Positions 8,781 to 16,628 of a DNA stretch of 37,074 nucleotides are shown here, one piece after another. The stretch's first letter is position 1. Each line of letters starts with the position of its first letter. The position numbers were made by a program, and so were the translations under genes. The notes under the pieces were generated by a model. That model was not told where the DNA came from. It searched no databases and saw only the letters and a list, made by a program, of their open reading frames with translations. Where the stretch lies: assembly GCF_003206495.1 (NCBI RefSeq), contig NZ_NKUF01000028.1, forward strand, positions 1 to 37,074, given 5' to 3'. Origin of the DNA: Gluconacetobacter entanii. GTDB taxonomy: Bacteria > Pseudomonadota > Alphaproteobacteria > Acetobacterales > Acetobacteraceae.

Positions 8781-9412
8781 CACACCCGCCCGATCAGGTA
8801 CAGGACGGGGAACAGCAGGACCCAGACCATGTCAACGAAGCTCCAGTAAAGACCGACGACCTCCACCGGCACGACCCGGAGCGGCGTCCCCCTGCCCCGG
8901 TAAACCCGCAGGCAGACCCACGCGATCAGGCCGATCCCCACCAGCATGTGCAGGCCATGCAGCGCGGTGGACAGGAAATAGAAACTGTAGAAAAGCTGCG
9001 CCCCGCCCGCCTGCGGACCGCCAAGGGCAAATCCGGGGCCGGGGAACAGGTGCTCATCCAGTTCGGTATGCCATTCCCATCCCTTCAGGCACAGGAAGGC
9101 CACACCAAGCCCGGCCGCGCCAAGCCCCGCATGCAGGACGGCGCGCGCATTGCCGTTGCGCGCGGATTCAACCCCAAGAGTATAGAGCATGCTGCTGCTC
9201 AGCAGGAGTGCGGTGTTGATGCCGCCGATCATGAGGCTGGTCTGCCTGACCCCCAGCGCCCAGCCTGCGGCGCGGGTGTGGGAATAGACCACAAAGATCA
9301 GGAACAGGCCGCCAAACAGCAGGATTTCACTGGCAAGGAACAGCCACATGCCGGCGATTGCCGTCTCGTCACGATGCTGCACACTGTCATAGGGGGCGAG
9401 ATGTTCAGACAT
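8780..9412 (-). CDS. coxC: Cytochrome c oxidase subunit III
   Basis: 210-residue membrane protein of the subunit III family: ETAIAGMWLFLASEILLFGG at the first span, then SLMIGGINTALLLSSS, FLCLKGWEWHTE, YFLSTALHGLHMLVGIGLIAW and the C-terminal VEVVGLYWSFVDMVWVLLFP. The WLFLxSE motif and the HGLH and WSFVDxVW motifs are diagnostic. It binds lipid and supports the catalytic subunit's proton uptake; it carries no redox centre. The ATG at 9412 overlaps the coxA stop by 8 bases; the frame extends to 9715 but that part is antisense to coxA-coding sequence. Confidence 0.92.
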   Translation of the reverse strand: MSEHLAPYDSVQHRDETAIAGMWLFLASEILLFGGLFLIFVVYSHTRAAGWALGVRQTSLMIGGINTALLLSSSMLYTLGVESARNGNARAVLHAGLGAAGLGVAFLCLKGWEWHTELDEHLFPGPGFALGGPQAGGAQLFYSFYFLSTALHGLHMLVGIGLIAWVCLRVYRGRGTPLRVVPVEVVGLYWSFVDMVWVLLFPVLYLIGRV

Positions 9413-11054
9413 GCGGGGCCTCCGCACGCGGGGCGGTGTCCGGATGGTCCAGCGCCGCGTAATCATAGGCCTCATGCGTGACGACGGGCGGGGTGGCGAA
9501 GTTTTGCGTCGGCGGGGGCGAGGATGTCCGCCATTCGAGCCCGGTTGCCTGCCACGGATTGTCGGTGGCCCGCGCGCCACGGAACAGCGACCAGGCGAAG
9601 TAGACCAGCGGCAGGATATAGGCCAGCGCAAGGATGCTGGCCCCTGCGGAGGACAGGACATTGAGCACCTGAAACTGCGCGGGATAGGTCGCATACCGGC
9701 GCGGCATGCCCTCATACCCCAGGATGAACTGGGGAAAGAATGTCAGGTTGAAGCCGAAGAACAGCAGCGCCGCCGCCGTGCGCCCCCACATTTCGGGATA
9801 CATGCGCCCTGCCATCTTGGGCCACCAGTAATGCAGCCCGGCAAAGTAGGCCGAGACCATGCCCCCGACCATGATGTAGTGGAAATGCGCCACCACGAAA
9901 TATGTCTGCGTCAGGTGCACGTCACTGGCCAGGGACGCGAGGAACAGCCCCGTAAGGCCGCCGACCGTAAAAAGCCCGATGAACCCCATGGCGTAAAGCA
10001 TCGGCGCGTCAAGCCGTATGGCCCCCCCATGCATGGTGCCCAGCCAGTTGAAGACCTTGATGGCCGATGGCACCGAGACCAGGAAACTCAGCATCGAAAA
10101 CACGACCGCCGCATACAGCGATGTGCCGGCCACGAACATGTGGTGCCCCCAGACCAGAAAGCCGATGGCCGCGATGGAAATGGAAGACCACGCCACGAAG
10201 CGGTAGCCGAAGACCGGCTTGTGGCAGAACGTGCTCACGACCTCGCTGACCACGCCCATGCCCGGCAGGATCATGATGTACACCGCCGGGTGGGAGTAGA
10301 ACCAGAACAGGTGCTGGAACAGGAGCGGATCGCCCCCCAGCGCGGGGTCAAAGACCCCGACATGGAAGAAATGCTCGAACGCCAGCAAAAGCAGCGTGAT
10401 GCTGAGCACCGGGGTCGCCAGCACGAAAATGACGCTGGTGGCATACAGCGCCCACAGCATGAGCGGCAGCCGGTACCATGTCAGCCCCGGCGCGCGTAGC
10501 TGATGGATGCTGATGATGAAGTTCACGCCCGTGGCGATGGAGGAAAACCCGCTGAGGAACACCCCCGCCACGACCGGCAGCACGCGCCCTTCGGCATAAT
10601 CGGTGGAAAGCGGGGTATAGAAGGTCCATCCCGTTTCCAGCCCCCCACGGAACAGCCCGTAGACCACCAGCGCACCTGCCATGATGAACAGGTACCAACT
10701 GATCAGGTTCAGGCGTGGAAACGCCAGGTCCTCTGCGCCGAGCATGAGGGGGACGAGAAAATTGCCCAGCGTGACCGGGATGGACGGCACAAGGAACAGC
10801 CAGACCATGACAATGCCATGCATGGTGAACATGCGGCTGTATGTCCCGTCGGACAGGATCGCCCCGGTGGGGGAAATCAGGTGCAGCCGGATCAGGGCCG
10901 CGCCAAAGCTGCCAAGGGCGAAAAACGCGGTGATCGTGGCCATGTAGAGCAGCGCGATCCGTTTATGGTCGGTTGTCAGCAGCCACGAGCGCAGCGTGCC
11001 ATCCTGCCACAGGTAGCTGCGCTGCACGATGTCGGGACCGGGTATGGGGTTCAT
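9405..11054 (-). CDS. coxA: Cytochrome c oxidase subunit I (A2-type haem-copper oxidase, caa3)
   Basis: 549-residue catalytic subunit. With the start at 11054: His79 (haem a), Asp109 and Asn116 of a D-channel-like entrance (GAEDLAFPRLN), CuB ligands His255, His304 and His305, cross-linked Tyr259, Lys333 of the K-channel (SAIKVFNWLG), and His390 (haem a3) and His392 (haem a) in VAHFHYIMVGG. The D-channel glutamate of A1 oxidases is absent; instead the segment reads YSHPAVY (Tyr253-Ser254), the signature of A2-type oxidases such as the caa3 enzymes of Rhodothermus and Thermus. The frame extends to 11072, but the ATG at 11054 has AAGGGA upstream. It reduces O2 and pumps protons across the inner membrane. 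It sits between subunits II and III. Confidence 0.95.
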   Translation of the reverse strand: MNPIPGPDIVQRSYLWQDGTLRSWLLTTDHKRIALLYMATITAFFALGSFGAALIRLHLISPTGAILSDGTYSRMFTMHGIVMVWLFLVPSIPVTLGNFLVPLMLGAEDLAFPRLNLISWYLFIMAGALVVYGLFRGGLETGWTFYTPLSTDYAEGRVLPVVAGVFLSGFSSIATGVNFIISIHQLRAPGLTWYRLPLMLWALYATSVIFVLATPVLSITLLLLAFEHFFHVGVFDPALGGDPLLFQHLFWFYSHPAVYIMILPGMGVVSEVVSTFCHKPVFGYRFVAWSSISIAAIGFLVWGHHMFVAGTSLYAAVVFSMLSFLVSVPSAIKVFNWLGTMHGGAIRLDAPMLYAMGFIGLFTVGGLTGLFLASLASDVHLTQTYFVVAHFHYIMVGGMVSAYFAGLHYWWPKMAGRMYPEMWGRTAAALLFFGFNLTFFPQFILGYEGMPRRYATYPAQFQVLNVLSSAGASILALAYILPLVYFAWSLFRGARATDNPWQATGLEWRTSSPPPTQNFATPPVVTHEAYDYAALDHPDTAPRAEAPHV

Positions 11055-11058
11055 GGTG

Positions 11059-12057
11059 TCAGTTCCCTTCACGCACGCCGACAGCCGAGACCCCCATGCC
11101 CGATGAACGGGCGGGCGAAAGGGTCTGGAGATAGGCGATCAGGGCCGCCACGTCCTCCTCCCCCAGCACGCCACGGTACGACGGCATCCGGGTGGCGTAA
11201 GCTGCCTCATCCCCGCGCGCAGGCCCGGCATGGAGGATGGCGTCGTGCAAGAACGCGCTATCGACCCGTACGCGCCGGCCATCCGCCCCGGTGATCTCGC
11301 TGCCATACAGTCCCACCATGGACGGCGCGCGGCCGGTGTCGTCCGCACCGGGGGCATAAGGCTGCGACACATGGCAGCCGCTGCATCCGTTGCGGATGAA
11401 CAGGGCCTCCCCCCTGGTGGCAAGGCTGCCGCTCGCGGGGGTCTGCCCCAGCCATCCGGCATACTCCGTCGGGGTCAGGACAATCAGGGTGCCGGTCATG
11501 CGCGAATGTCCGATGCCACAGAACTGCGTGCAGTAAAAACGGAAGGATCCCGCCCTTGTGGCGGTGAACCACAGGCTCTGGTACCGGCCGGGCAGCACGT
11601 CATGCTTGATCCGCAGTACGGGGATCGAGAAATCATGGATGACATCTTCCGACGTCAGCAGAAGTTGCACCGGCCGCCCCAGTGGCACATGCAGCGCATT
11701 GATCTCGCGCTGGCCACCGGGATACTGGACCTTCCACATCCACTGCTTGCCGGTGACATAGATCTGGATCGCACCGGACGGTGGCTGGAACCCCACCACG
11801 TAAAGCCGCGCCGCCCAGATGAAGAGCGCGAAGAAGACAGCCAGCGTCATCGAGGTCCAGCCAATCTCGAAACGCCAGCTTTTATGGGCCACCGTCTCCT
11901 CCGACACGGGCACCCGGCTTCCTACGCGGAAGCGGATGATGTTGAGCATCATCAGCCCGAACACCAGCCCAAGTACCGCCAGACTGATCAGCAGCAGCCC
12001 CGCCAGCAGGATATCGACCCGGCCGGCATGGGCCGAGGCTTCGGGCAGCCAGGTCAT
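11059..12057 (-). CDS. coxB: Cytochrome c oxidase subunit II with fused cytochrome c domain (caa3-type)
   Basis: 332 residues. Two N-terminal TM segments (about 16-42 and 68-88) are followed by a periplasmic cupredoxin domain with a CuA site: His141, Cys176, Cys180, His184 and Met187 (CTQFCGIGHSRM; a Gln replaces the common Glu). A C-terminal class I cytochrome c domain follows, with CSGCH at 225-229 and a likely Met291 ligand (TRMPSYRG). This fusion defines caa3 oxidases: electrons enter the tethered haem c, then CuA, then subunit I. The start overlaps the SCO stop in an ATGA arrangement at 12054-12057. The partner donor is likely ActE of the same operon, as seen in ACIII-oxidase supercomplexes of other bacteria. 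Confidence 0.94.
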   Translation of the reverse strand: MTWLPEASAHAGRVDILLAGLLLISLAVLGLVFGLMMLNIIRFRVGSRVPVSEETVAHKSWRFEIGWTSMTLAVFFALFIWAARLYVVGFQPPSGAIQIYVTGKQWMWKVQYPGGQREINALHVPLGRPVQLLLTSEDVIHDFSIPVLRIKHDVLPGRYQSLWFTATRAGSFRFYCTQFCGIGHSRMTGTLIVLTPTEYAGWLGQTPASGSLATRGEALFIRNGCSGCHVSQPYAPGADDTGRAPSMVGLYGSEITGADGRRVRVDSAFLHDAILHAGPARGDEAAYATRMPSYRGVLGEEDVAALIAYLQTLSPARSSGMGVSAVGVREGN

Positions 12058-12854
12058 CGCTGCCCCCGCCAGTGGGCCATGCCCAGCAGGGTACCAAGCG
12101 TCAGCACGGTCAGGCCGGCACCCAGCTTCAGCAGTTTTTCCACCGCCAGCGTATAACGCCCGGTCGTCTCATCATAATGGAAGCACAGAAGCAGGATGGG
12201 CACGGCCCGGGCTTGCTCCCCGCGCGCGGCATGGGACAGGGCCTGGCGTATGTCGCCCGGCCGGTAGCCAATGCCCAGCACATAGCCCGAGACGATGCCC
12301 GCCGGTGTGATGAACACCAGCCCCATGGGGTGCAGGTACTGATGCAGTTTTTCGTCATAGCGCGCGTGAAATCCCACCGCACGCGACAGGCGCTGTATGC
12401 TGGCGGGTGCGCCGGTCACGAAATGCCATCCCTGCCCGGCCCCGGGATCGGCAGATCGCGCCAGATCCTCCTCCAGCGCCTGCCGCGCCATGATGCGTGT
12501 TTCCGCAGGGTCGATGCTGACAACCAGCAGCGTATAATCGGCCGGTGTTTTCAGCCCACCCCGCGCCAGCGCATCCAGCAGGTCCCTGCGTTCGAGTTCG
12601 CACATGTTGGGGCAGGCATAATATCCCATCGAGACGATGGTGGCCCCATGGCCCAGAAAGGCCCCGAGTGGCCGGGTCTGCCCCGATGTATCGGTAAAGG
12701 GCGTATCCAGCGGCAGGGCGGTGCCCTGTCGCGGGGTAAAGGCCAGCGCCTGCAATGCTTCCTTTGCATCAGCATATCGTGCCCGCCATGCAGGCGCGAT
12801 ACAGGCCAGCACAATCGCCAGCATTACGTAACGGATGGCACAGTGCCCCATCAT
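12054..12854 (-). CDS. SCO1/SenC-family copper chaperone for CuA assembly
   Basis: 266-residue thioredoxin-fold protein. An N-terminal hydrophobic segment (YVMLAIVLACIAPAW) acts as a signal or anchor. The copper-binding CPNMC motif is at 81-85 (MGYYACPNMCELERRDLL), with the distal conserved His at 175 (YLHPMGLVFITP). VSIDPAETR matches the family's central strand. A second hydrophobic segment near 240-262 suggests a C-terminal membrane anchor, a layout seen in SCO proteins of ACIII/caa3 operons. Role: delivery of copper to, or thiol reduction of, the CuA site of CoxB, the very next gene. The start and the stop of the preceding small gene overlap as ATGA (12851-12854). An adjacent second ATG makes the exact start uncertain by one codon. 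Confidence 0.92.
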   Translation of the reverse strand: MMGHCAIRYVMLAIVLACIAPAWRARYADAKEALQALAFTPRQGTALPLDTPFTDTSGQTRPLGAFLGHGATIVSMGYYACPNMCELERRDLLDALARGGLKTPADYTLLVVSIDPAETRIMARQALEEDLARSADPGAGQGWHFVTGAPASIQRLSRAVGFHARYDEKLHQYLHPMGLVFITPAGIVSGYVLGIGYRPGDIRQALSHAARGEQARAVPILLLCFHYDETTGRYTLAVEKLLKLGAGLTVLTLGTLLGMAHWRGQR

Positions 12855-13231
12855 GGTGACACCCCTTCGCCTGTCGGCCAGCCGGGGATTCCCTCATCCG
12901 CGATGTCCTGCATCGCCTGCGCGATCGGGATATGCCCGATGCCCCTGTCCCTGTCCGTCCAGCCGGAACTGTTGAGAATATCGCGCTCATGTGCCGCAAA
13001 CGCCGCCATGTCCGCCGCCGGATCGGATTGCAGGCGCGGTTCGGCAATGACCGGGAAAGGCGGCTTGAGCAGGCGATCAAGCGACTTTTGCGGAAACAGC
13101 ATGTCCGCCACCACCACAAGCCCCCCCACTGCCAGACCGATGGCCAGTCCCCCGGCCATGACCGCGCGAAAGGAGATGTCGCGGAGTTCATGCCGCGGCG
13201 GTGGCTGCGCGCCGGGATGCTGCTCAGACAT
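12851..13231 (-). CDS. Small single-span protein between actF and sco, function unknown
   Basis: 126 residues: a hydrophilic, proline-rich cytoplasmic N-terminus, one TM segment (AVMAGGLAIGLAVGGLVVVADML), then a periplasmic tail. The tail contains PPFPVIAEPRLQSDPAADMA, then LNSSGWTDRDRGIGHIPIAQAM and GIPGWP. From memory, proteins of similar layout (a PRLQ..P..D stretch followed by a GW.DR..GI..IPI..AM motif) sit beside SCO genes in ACIII/oxidase operons of other phyla, without an assigned role. Position before the copper chaperone and oxidase genes suggests an assembly or supercomplex-linking factor; this is inference. GGAGG lies about 7 bases upstream of the chosen ATG; another ATG two codons earlier is too close to that site. 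Overlaps actF by 8 bases and sco by 4. Confidence 0.85.
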   Translation of the reverse strand: MSEQHPGAQPPPRHELRDISFRAVMAGGLAIGLAVGGLVVVADMLFPQKSLDRLLKPPFPVIAEPRLQSDPAADMAAFAAHERDILNSSGWTDRDRGIGHIPIAQAMQDIADEGIPGWPTGEGVSP

Positions 13232-14273
13232 GGGCATCCCTCCGCGCGTCCCTGCATGGCGCGAATGGTGCCAGCGTGCCGGGGCGGAACGCCGCAAGGA
13301 CACTGGCGCTGCCGAAGAAGGCAAGCGACAGCAGCACCGGCAGCACCATATGCGCAGAGGTCCGGCCGGGCAGCACAAGCCAGAAATTGCGCACCACCTC
13401 CATACCCACCAGCAACGCAGCCACCGCCACGACAACGGGACGCCGCACCTGCAGGGACGGTATGGCCAGCAGCACAAACGGCGCGATGAAATGCAATCCC
13501 ACAAGACCCAGCGCCACCATCCCCCACCCGCCGCGCAGGCGCGGGCCGTACCATGCGGCCTCCACCGGCAGGTTCGACTGCCACACGATCAGGAACTGCA
13601 TGAAGTCCAGATAGGCCCACAGCACCGTAAGCCCCAGCAGCAGGCGCGCCAGATCCCGCAGCTCCGCCGTGCTGGCCTGCATGCCCGCCAGCACGATCCC
13701 CACGGCGAATGCCAGCAGCACCGCCCCGGCAGAGGCGACAAGCCCGTAAGCACTGGAACTGAAATGCGGATCAAGGGATTCCGTCAGGTCGATTGCGGCA
13801 AAACCGGATGTAAATCCCAGCACGATCAGCCCCGCTGGCGCCACCCGCCCCAGATCCCGCCCGCGCAGGCAGATCAGGCCCAGCACGCCCCACGCAACCC
13901 CATAGAGCGCCGCCCGCGCCAGTGCGGCCGGCGCATTGAGATAGAAACCGTTTGTCAGCACCACCGTCCCGTCCGGGTGCAGCCATGGATACAGGTAACG
14001 CGCGCCCAGCATCACGCCCCCCAGCGCGGGCAGGCCCACAGGCAGCGTCGCAATCCCCGCGCGCAGGGCAGGATGCAGGATTTCACCCCAGCGCCCGCCC
14101 GTCAGGGCATGCACCAGCAGGAGCGCCATGCTGCCCAGCGGCCAGCCAAGCCATGCCGCCCCAACTGCAAGCCATGCGGGAAACAGGGCGGCGGGCATCC
14201 GGATGGCGCTGGCCACCATGCCAGCCAGCGCGACAGCCGCAACCAGGAGCGCCACGCGCCGGGCGCGGGTCAT
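13224..14273 (-). CDS. actF: Alternative Complex III subunit ActF (integral membrane)
   Basis: 349-residue polytopic membrane protein with about nine to ten hydrophobic spans. The N-terminal part carries LFPAWLAVGAAWLGWPLGS followed by the LVHALTGGRWGEILHPAL segment, characteristic of ActF. Later come LWAYLDFMQFLIVWQSNLP and a Gly/Trp-rich WGMVALGLVGLHFIAPF. ActF is the second quinol-oxidoreductase-like membrane subunit; it is distantly related to NrfD/ActC, has no haem, and is proposed to help proton conduction. The ATG at 14273 overlaps the actE stop as ATGA; the frame extends further to 14363 only through actE sequence. It is somewhat shorter than the roughly 400-residue family norm. Confidence 0.85.
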   Translation of the reverse strand: MTRARRVALLVAAVALAGMVASAIRMPAALFPAWLAVGAAWLGWPLGSMALLLVHALTGGRWGEILHPALRAGIATLPVGLPALGGVMLGARYLYPWLHPDGTVVLTNGFYLNAPAALARAALYGVAWGVLGLICLRGRDLGRVAPAGLIVLGFTSGFAAIDLTESLDPHFSSSAYGLVASAGAVLLAFAVGIVLAGMQASTAELRDLARLLLGLTVLWAYLDFMQFLIVWQSNLPVEAAWYGPRLRGGWGMVALGLVGLHFIAPFVLLAIPSLQVRRPVVVAVAALLVGMEVVRNFWLVLPGRTSAHMVLPVLLSLAFFGSASVLAAFRPGTLAPFAPCRDARRDAHV

Positions 14274-14773
14274 GGCCGGATGGCCTGTGGCAAGGCGGGC
14301 CGTGCGGCCAGCATGGCGTACTGACTGCGGCGCAGCGCATACAGGTAGGCCACGATGGCCCATCGGTCATCGGGCATGATCCGTTGGGCAAAGCCATACA
14401 TGATCCCCTGCCCCGACGTGATGATGGCATAAAGCTGCGCCGGTGTGGCGCTGCGTGTCGGGGCGGTCGCAAGGGGGAGCGGCGCGGGAAAACCCCTTTG
14501 CACCACCATGCCGTCCCCCTGCCCCGTCCGGGCATGGCACGGCGCGCAGAAGGCATCATATTCACTGCGCCCCAGTTGCAGCAGGGCCAATGTCAGGGCG
14601 GGCGCGGGATGTGGGGCGTCATGATATTCCACGCTGCCCTGCGCCACGTCCGCCGGCGCGCTGCGGGCGCTGGCATATGGGTTTTCCTTATGCTGCTTCG
14701 ACATGTCATCGCACCCGGCAGCCAGAAGCAGCAGCGCGCCGGGCAGGATGCGCAGCGGCCACACGGGCCTCAT
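14270..14773 (-). CDS. actE: Alternative Complex III subunit ActE, monohaem cytochrome c lipoprotein
   Basis: 167-residue periplasmic cytochrome c. A short signal ends in the lipobox LLAAGC (Cys21), so the protein is probably lipid-anchored. One CAPCH haem site lies at 76-80 (YDAFCAPCHARTGQGDG), and Met125 or Met133 (QGIMYGFAQRIMPDDRW) supplies the sixth ligand. AIVAYLYALRRSQ is the usual C-terminal helix of class I cytochromes. In ACIII the ActE haem is the probable exit point for electrons to the oxidase, here CoxB's own haem domain. Overlaps actD and actF by 4 bases each. Confidence 0.93.
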   Translation of the reverse strand: MRPVWPLRILPGALLLLAAGCDDMSKQHKENPYASARSAPADVAQGSVEYHDAPHPAPALTLALLQLGRSEYDAFCAPCHARTGQGDGMVVQRGFPAPLPLATAPTRSATPAQLYAIITSGQGIMYGFAQRIMPDDRWAIVAYLYALRRSQYAMLAARPALPQAIRP

Positions 14774-15261
14774 GGCGCGATGTCCTCGATCGTCAGTGCA
14801 CCATGCCGGACGAACACGGCCCGCACCGCATCACTGTCATCAAACCCGCGCACCACGGCCACATGGCCGCCTGTCATGACCCCCTGCATGGCCCCGGCCT
14901 CATCCACCGGATCATGAAGGCGTGGCAGGCGCACGGTCGCGAAATAACCGATCATGCCCGCAAGGATCGCCCCCATCACCGCCAGTTCAAAACTGGCCGG
15001 GATGTAGGACGGCCACGAAAGATCCGGCCTGCCACCGATATCCTGCGGGTAAGCCAGTGTCGTGGCATAGACCTGCATGCCAAAGCCACCCACAGCCCCC
15101 ACCATGCCCCCGCCCAGCATGAGCAGCGGCACGATGGAGAAAGAACCGCCCTCCTCCGGCGGGGACGCGCCATAGGTTTCAACCCGGCAGGTCACATCAC
15201 GCCGCAGGTCGGCCACGGCATCATGCAGGGCGCGTTCCGTGGCGAAGGCCGCGACAATCAT
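14770..15261 (-). CDS. actD: Alternative Complex III subunit ActD (DUF3341)
   Basis: 163 residues typical of DUF3341: a soluble N-terminal part beginning with the alpha/beta-like IVAAFATERALHDAVADLR, then two TM segments (FSIVPLLMLGGGMVGAVGGF and SFELAVMGAILAGMIGYFA) separated by a periplasmic loop. A cytoplasmic C-terminus ends LRLPRLHDPVDEAG followed by a small domain (AVVRGFDDSDAVRAVFVRHG). No cofactor. It is a structural subunit packing against ActC in known ACIII structures. Start at 15261 overlaps the actC stop (ATGA). Confidence 0.9.
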   Translation of the reverse strand: MIVAAFATERALHDAVADLRRDVTCRVETYGASPPEEGGSFSIVPLLMLGGGMVGAVGGFGMQVYATTLAYPQDIGGRPDLSWPSYIPASFELAVMGAILAGMIGYFATVRLPRLHDPVDEAGAMQGVMTGGHVAVVRGFDDSDAVRAVFVRHGALTIEDIAP

Positions 15262-16628
15262 GGCCGGTTACCGATCATGGCGCGCATCTCCGCCATGGCA
15301 AGCATGGGGATGAAGCGCAGCAGCAGGAGAAAGGCGGTCAGGAACAGCCCGATACTGCCGCACAGCAGGCTCCATTCCCACATGGTGGGCATGTACTGCC
15401 CCCATGCGGAAGGAAGCTGCGTGCGTGCAAGACTGGTGACGATGATTTCAAAGCGCTCCAGCCACATGCCGACCAGCACGCCAAGGCAGACCAGCCACAC
15501 CACCGGCCGGTTCAGCCTGACCGCGCGCCACCACAGCAGTTGCGGAAACACGATATTGAGCACGATGGTGCCACAGTAGATGGGCGCGTACAGGCCACGA
15601 AGCCGGAAGGCGAACATGATCCTGTCCGCCGGGTCGGGGCCGTAATATGTTGAAAACACATCCATCACATAGGCGTAGGCCACGCACAGGCTGCTGGTGA
15701 GCAGCAGGCGTCCCAGTATGTCGATGTGCCGCGGCGTGATGTAGGCCTGCAGTCCCATGGCCGGGCGCAGCGGTATCACCGCCAGCAGCACGATGGCAAA
15801 CCCCGACAGCGCCGCGCCGAAGACAAAGAATGTCGGGAACTGGGTCGAATGCCATCCGGGTGTGGCGCCCCCCGCGAAATCCATGCCGACGATGCTGTGG
15901 ACCGAGACAACCAGCGGCGCCATCAGCGCCGCCATGACGCCATAGACAGGCTGGTAATGCCGCCACTGCCGCCCCGAGCCACGAAACCCCATCGCCAGCA
16001 CGCCATAGAACACGCGCTGCCAGCGCCTCTGCGCCCGGTCGCGCAGGGTGGCCAGATCGGGCAGCAGCCCGAAATACCAGAACAGGATCGAACACAGCAC
16101 ATAGGCAAGGATGGCAAAGAAATCCCACACAAGCGGGCTGCGGAACTGCGCCCACAGCCCCATGGTGTTGGGATAGGGAAACAGCCAGTAGAAAAAACGC
16201 GGCCGCCCCAGGTGCAGGATGGGAAATATGGCCGCGCAGAGCGCAGCGCACAGGGTCAGGCTTTCGGCCAGGCGGTTGAGCGAGGTACGCCACGGCGCGC
16301 GCAGCAGGAAGAACAGGGCTGAAATGAACGTCCCGCCCGAGGCGATGGCGATCCACCAGACGTAATTGAGGATGTCAAACCCCCACGCCACGGGCCAGTC
16401 GATCCCCCATATGCCCAGCCCCGCGTAAAACAGCCACGCCACGGACACGACCCCCATGCCCAGCAGTGCAAGGGCAAGGCCCAGCCCCAGCCACCACCAC
16501 AGGGGCGTCCATCCCTCCTCGCCCTCATGCAGGGTGATGGCGCAGATGCGTTGCGTCAACGAATGCGGGGTCTCGGTGGGGAAGATGAGGACATCATCCC
16601 CCGTCCCGGCACCTGTGCCCCCCGTCAT
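15258..16628 (-). CDS. actC: Alternative Complex III subunit ActC (NrfD/PsrC-like quinol-binding membrane protein)
   Basis: 456-residue NrfD-family protein with about ten TM helices. The N-terminus carries a short soluble leader (FPTETPHSLTQRICAITL). The first spans contain the conserved GWTPLWWWLGLGLALAL and WGFDILNYVWWIAIASGGTF; then LHLGRPRFFYWLFPYPN, DFAGGATPGWHSTQFPTFFV and YYGPDPADRIMF. In ACIII this subunit holds the quinol-binding site at the periplasmic side, next to the 3Fe-4S cluster of ActB. ActC/ActB/ActA form the electron-transfer core. Overlaps both neighbours by 4 bases. Confidence 0.93.
   Translation of the reverse strand: MTGGTGAGTGDDVLIFPTETPHSLTQRICAITLHEGEEGWTPLWWWLGLGLALALLGMGVVSVAWLFYAGLGIWGIDWPVAWGFDILNYVWWIAIASGGTFISALFFLLRAPWRTSLNRLAESLTLCAALCAAIFPILHLGRPRFFYWLFPYPNTMGLWAQFRSPLVWDFFAILAYVLCSILFWYFGLLPDLATLRDRAQRRWQRVFYGVLAMGFRGSGRQWRHYQPVYGVMAALMAPLVVSVHSIVGMDFAGGATPGWHSTQFPTFFVFGAALSGFAIVLLAVIPLRPAMGLQAYITPRHIDILGRLLLTSSLCVAYAYVMDVFSTYYGPDPADRIMFAFRLRGLYAPIYCGTIVLNIVFPQLLWWRAVRLNRPVVWLVCLGVLVGMWLERFEIIVTSLARTQLPSAWGQYMPTMWEWSLLCGSIGLFLTAFLLLLRFIPMLAMAEMRAMIGNRP

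Noticed and set aside
12072-14324. Plus-strand open frame of 750 codons
   Set aside because: Antisense to sco, the small orf, actF and part of actE; composition is low-complexity and no family is recognisable.
13224-14363. Longer N-terminus for actF beginning at 14363
   Set aside because: The extra residues are encoded within actE; the ATG overlapping the actE stop gives a normal N-terminus.
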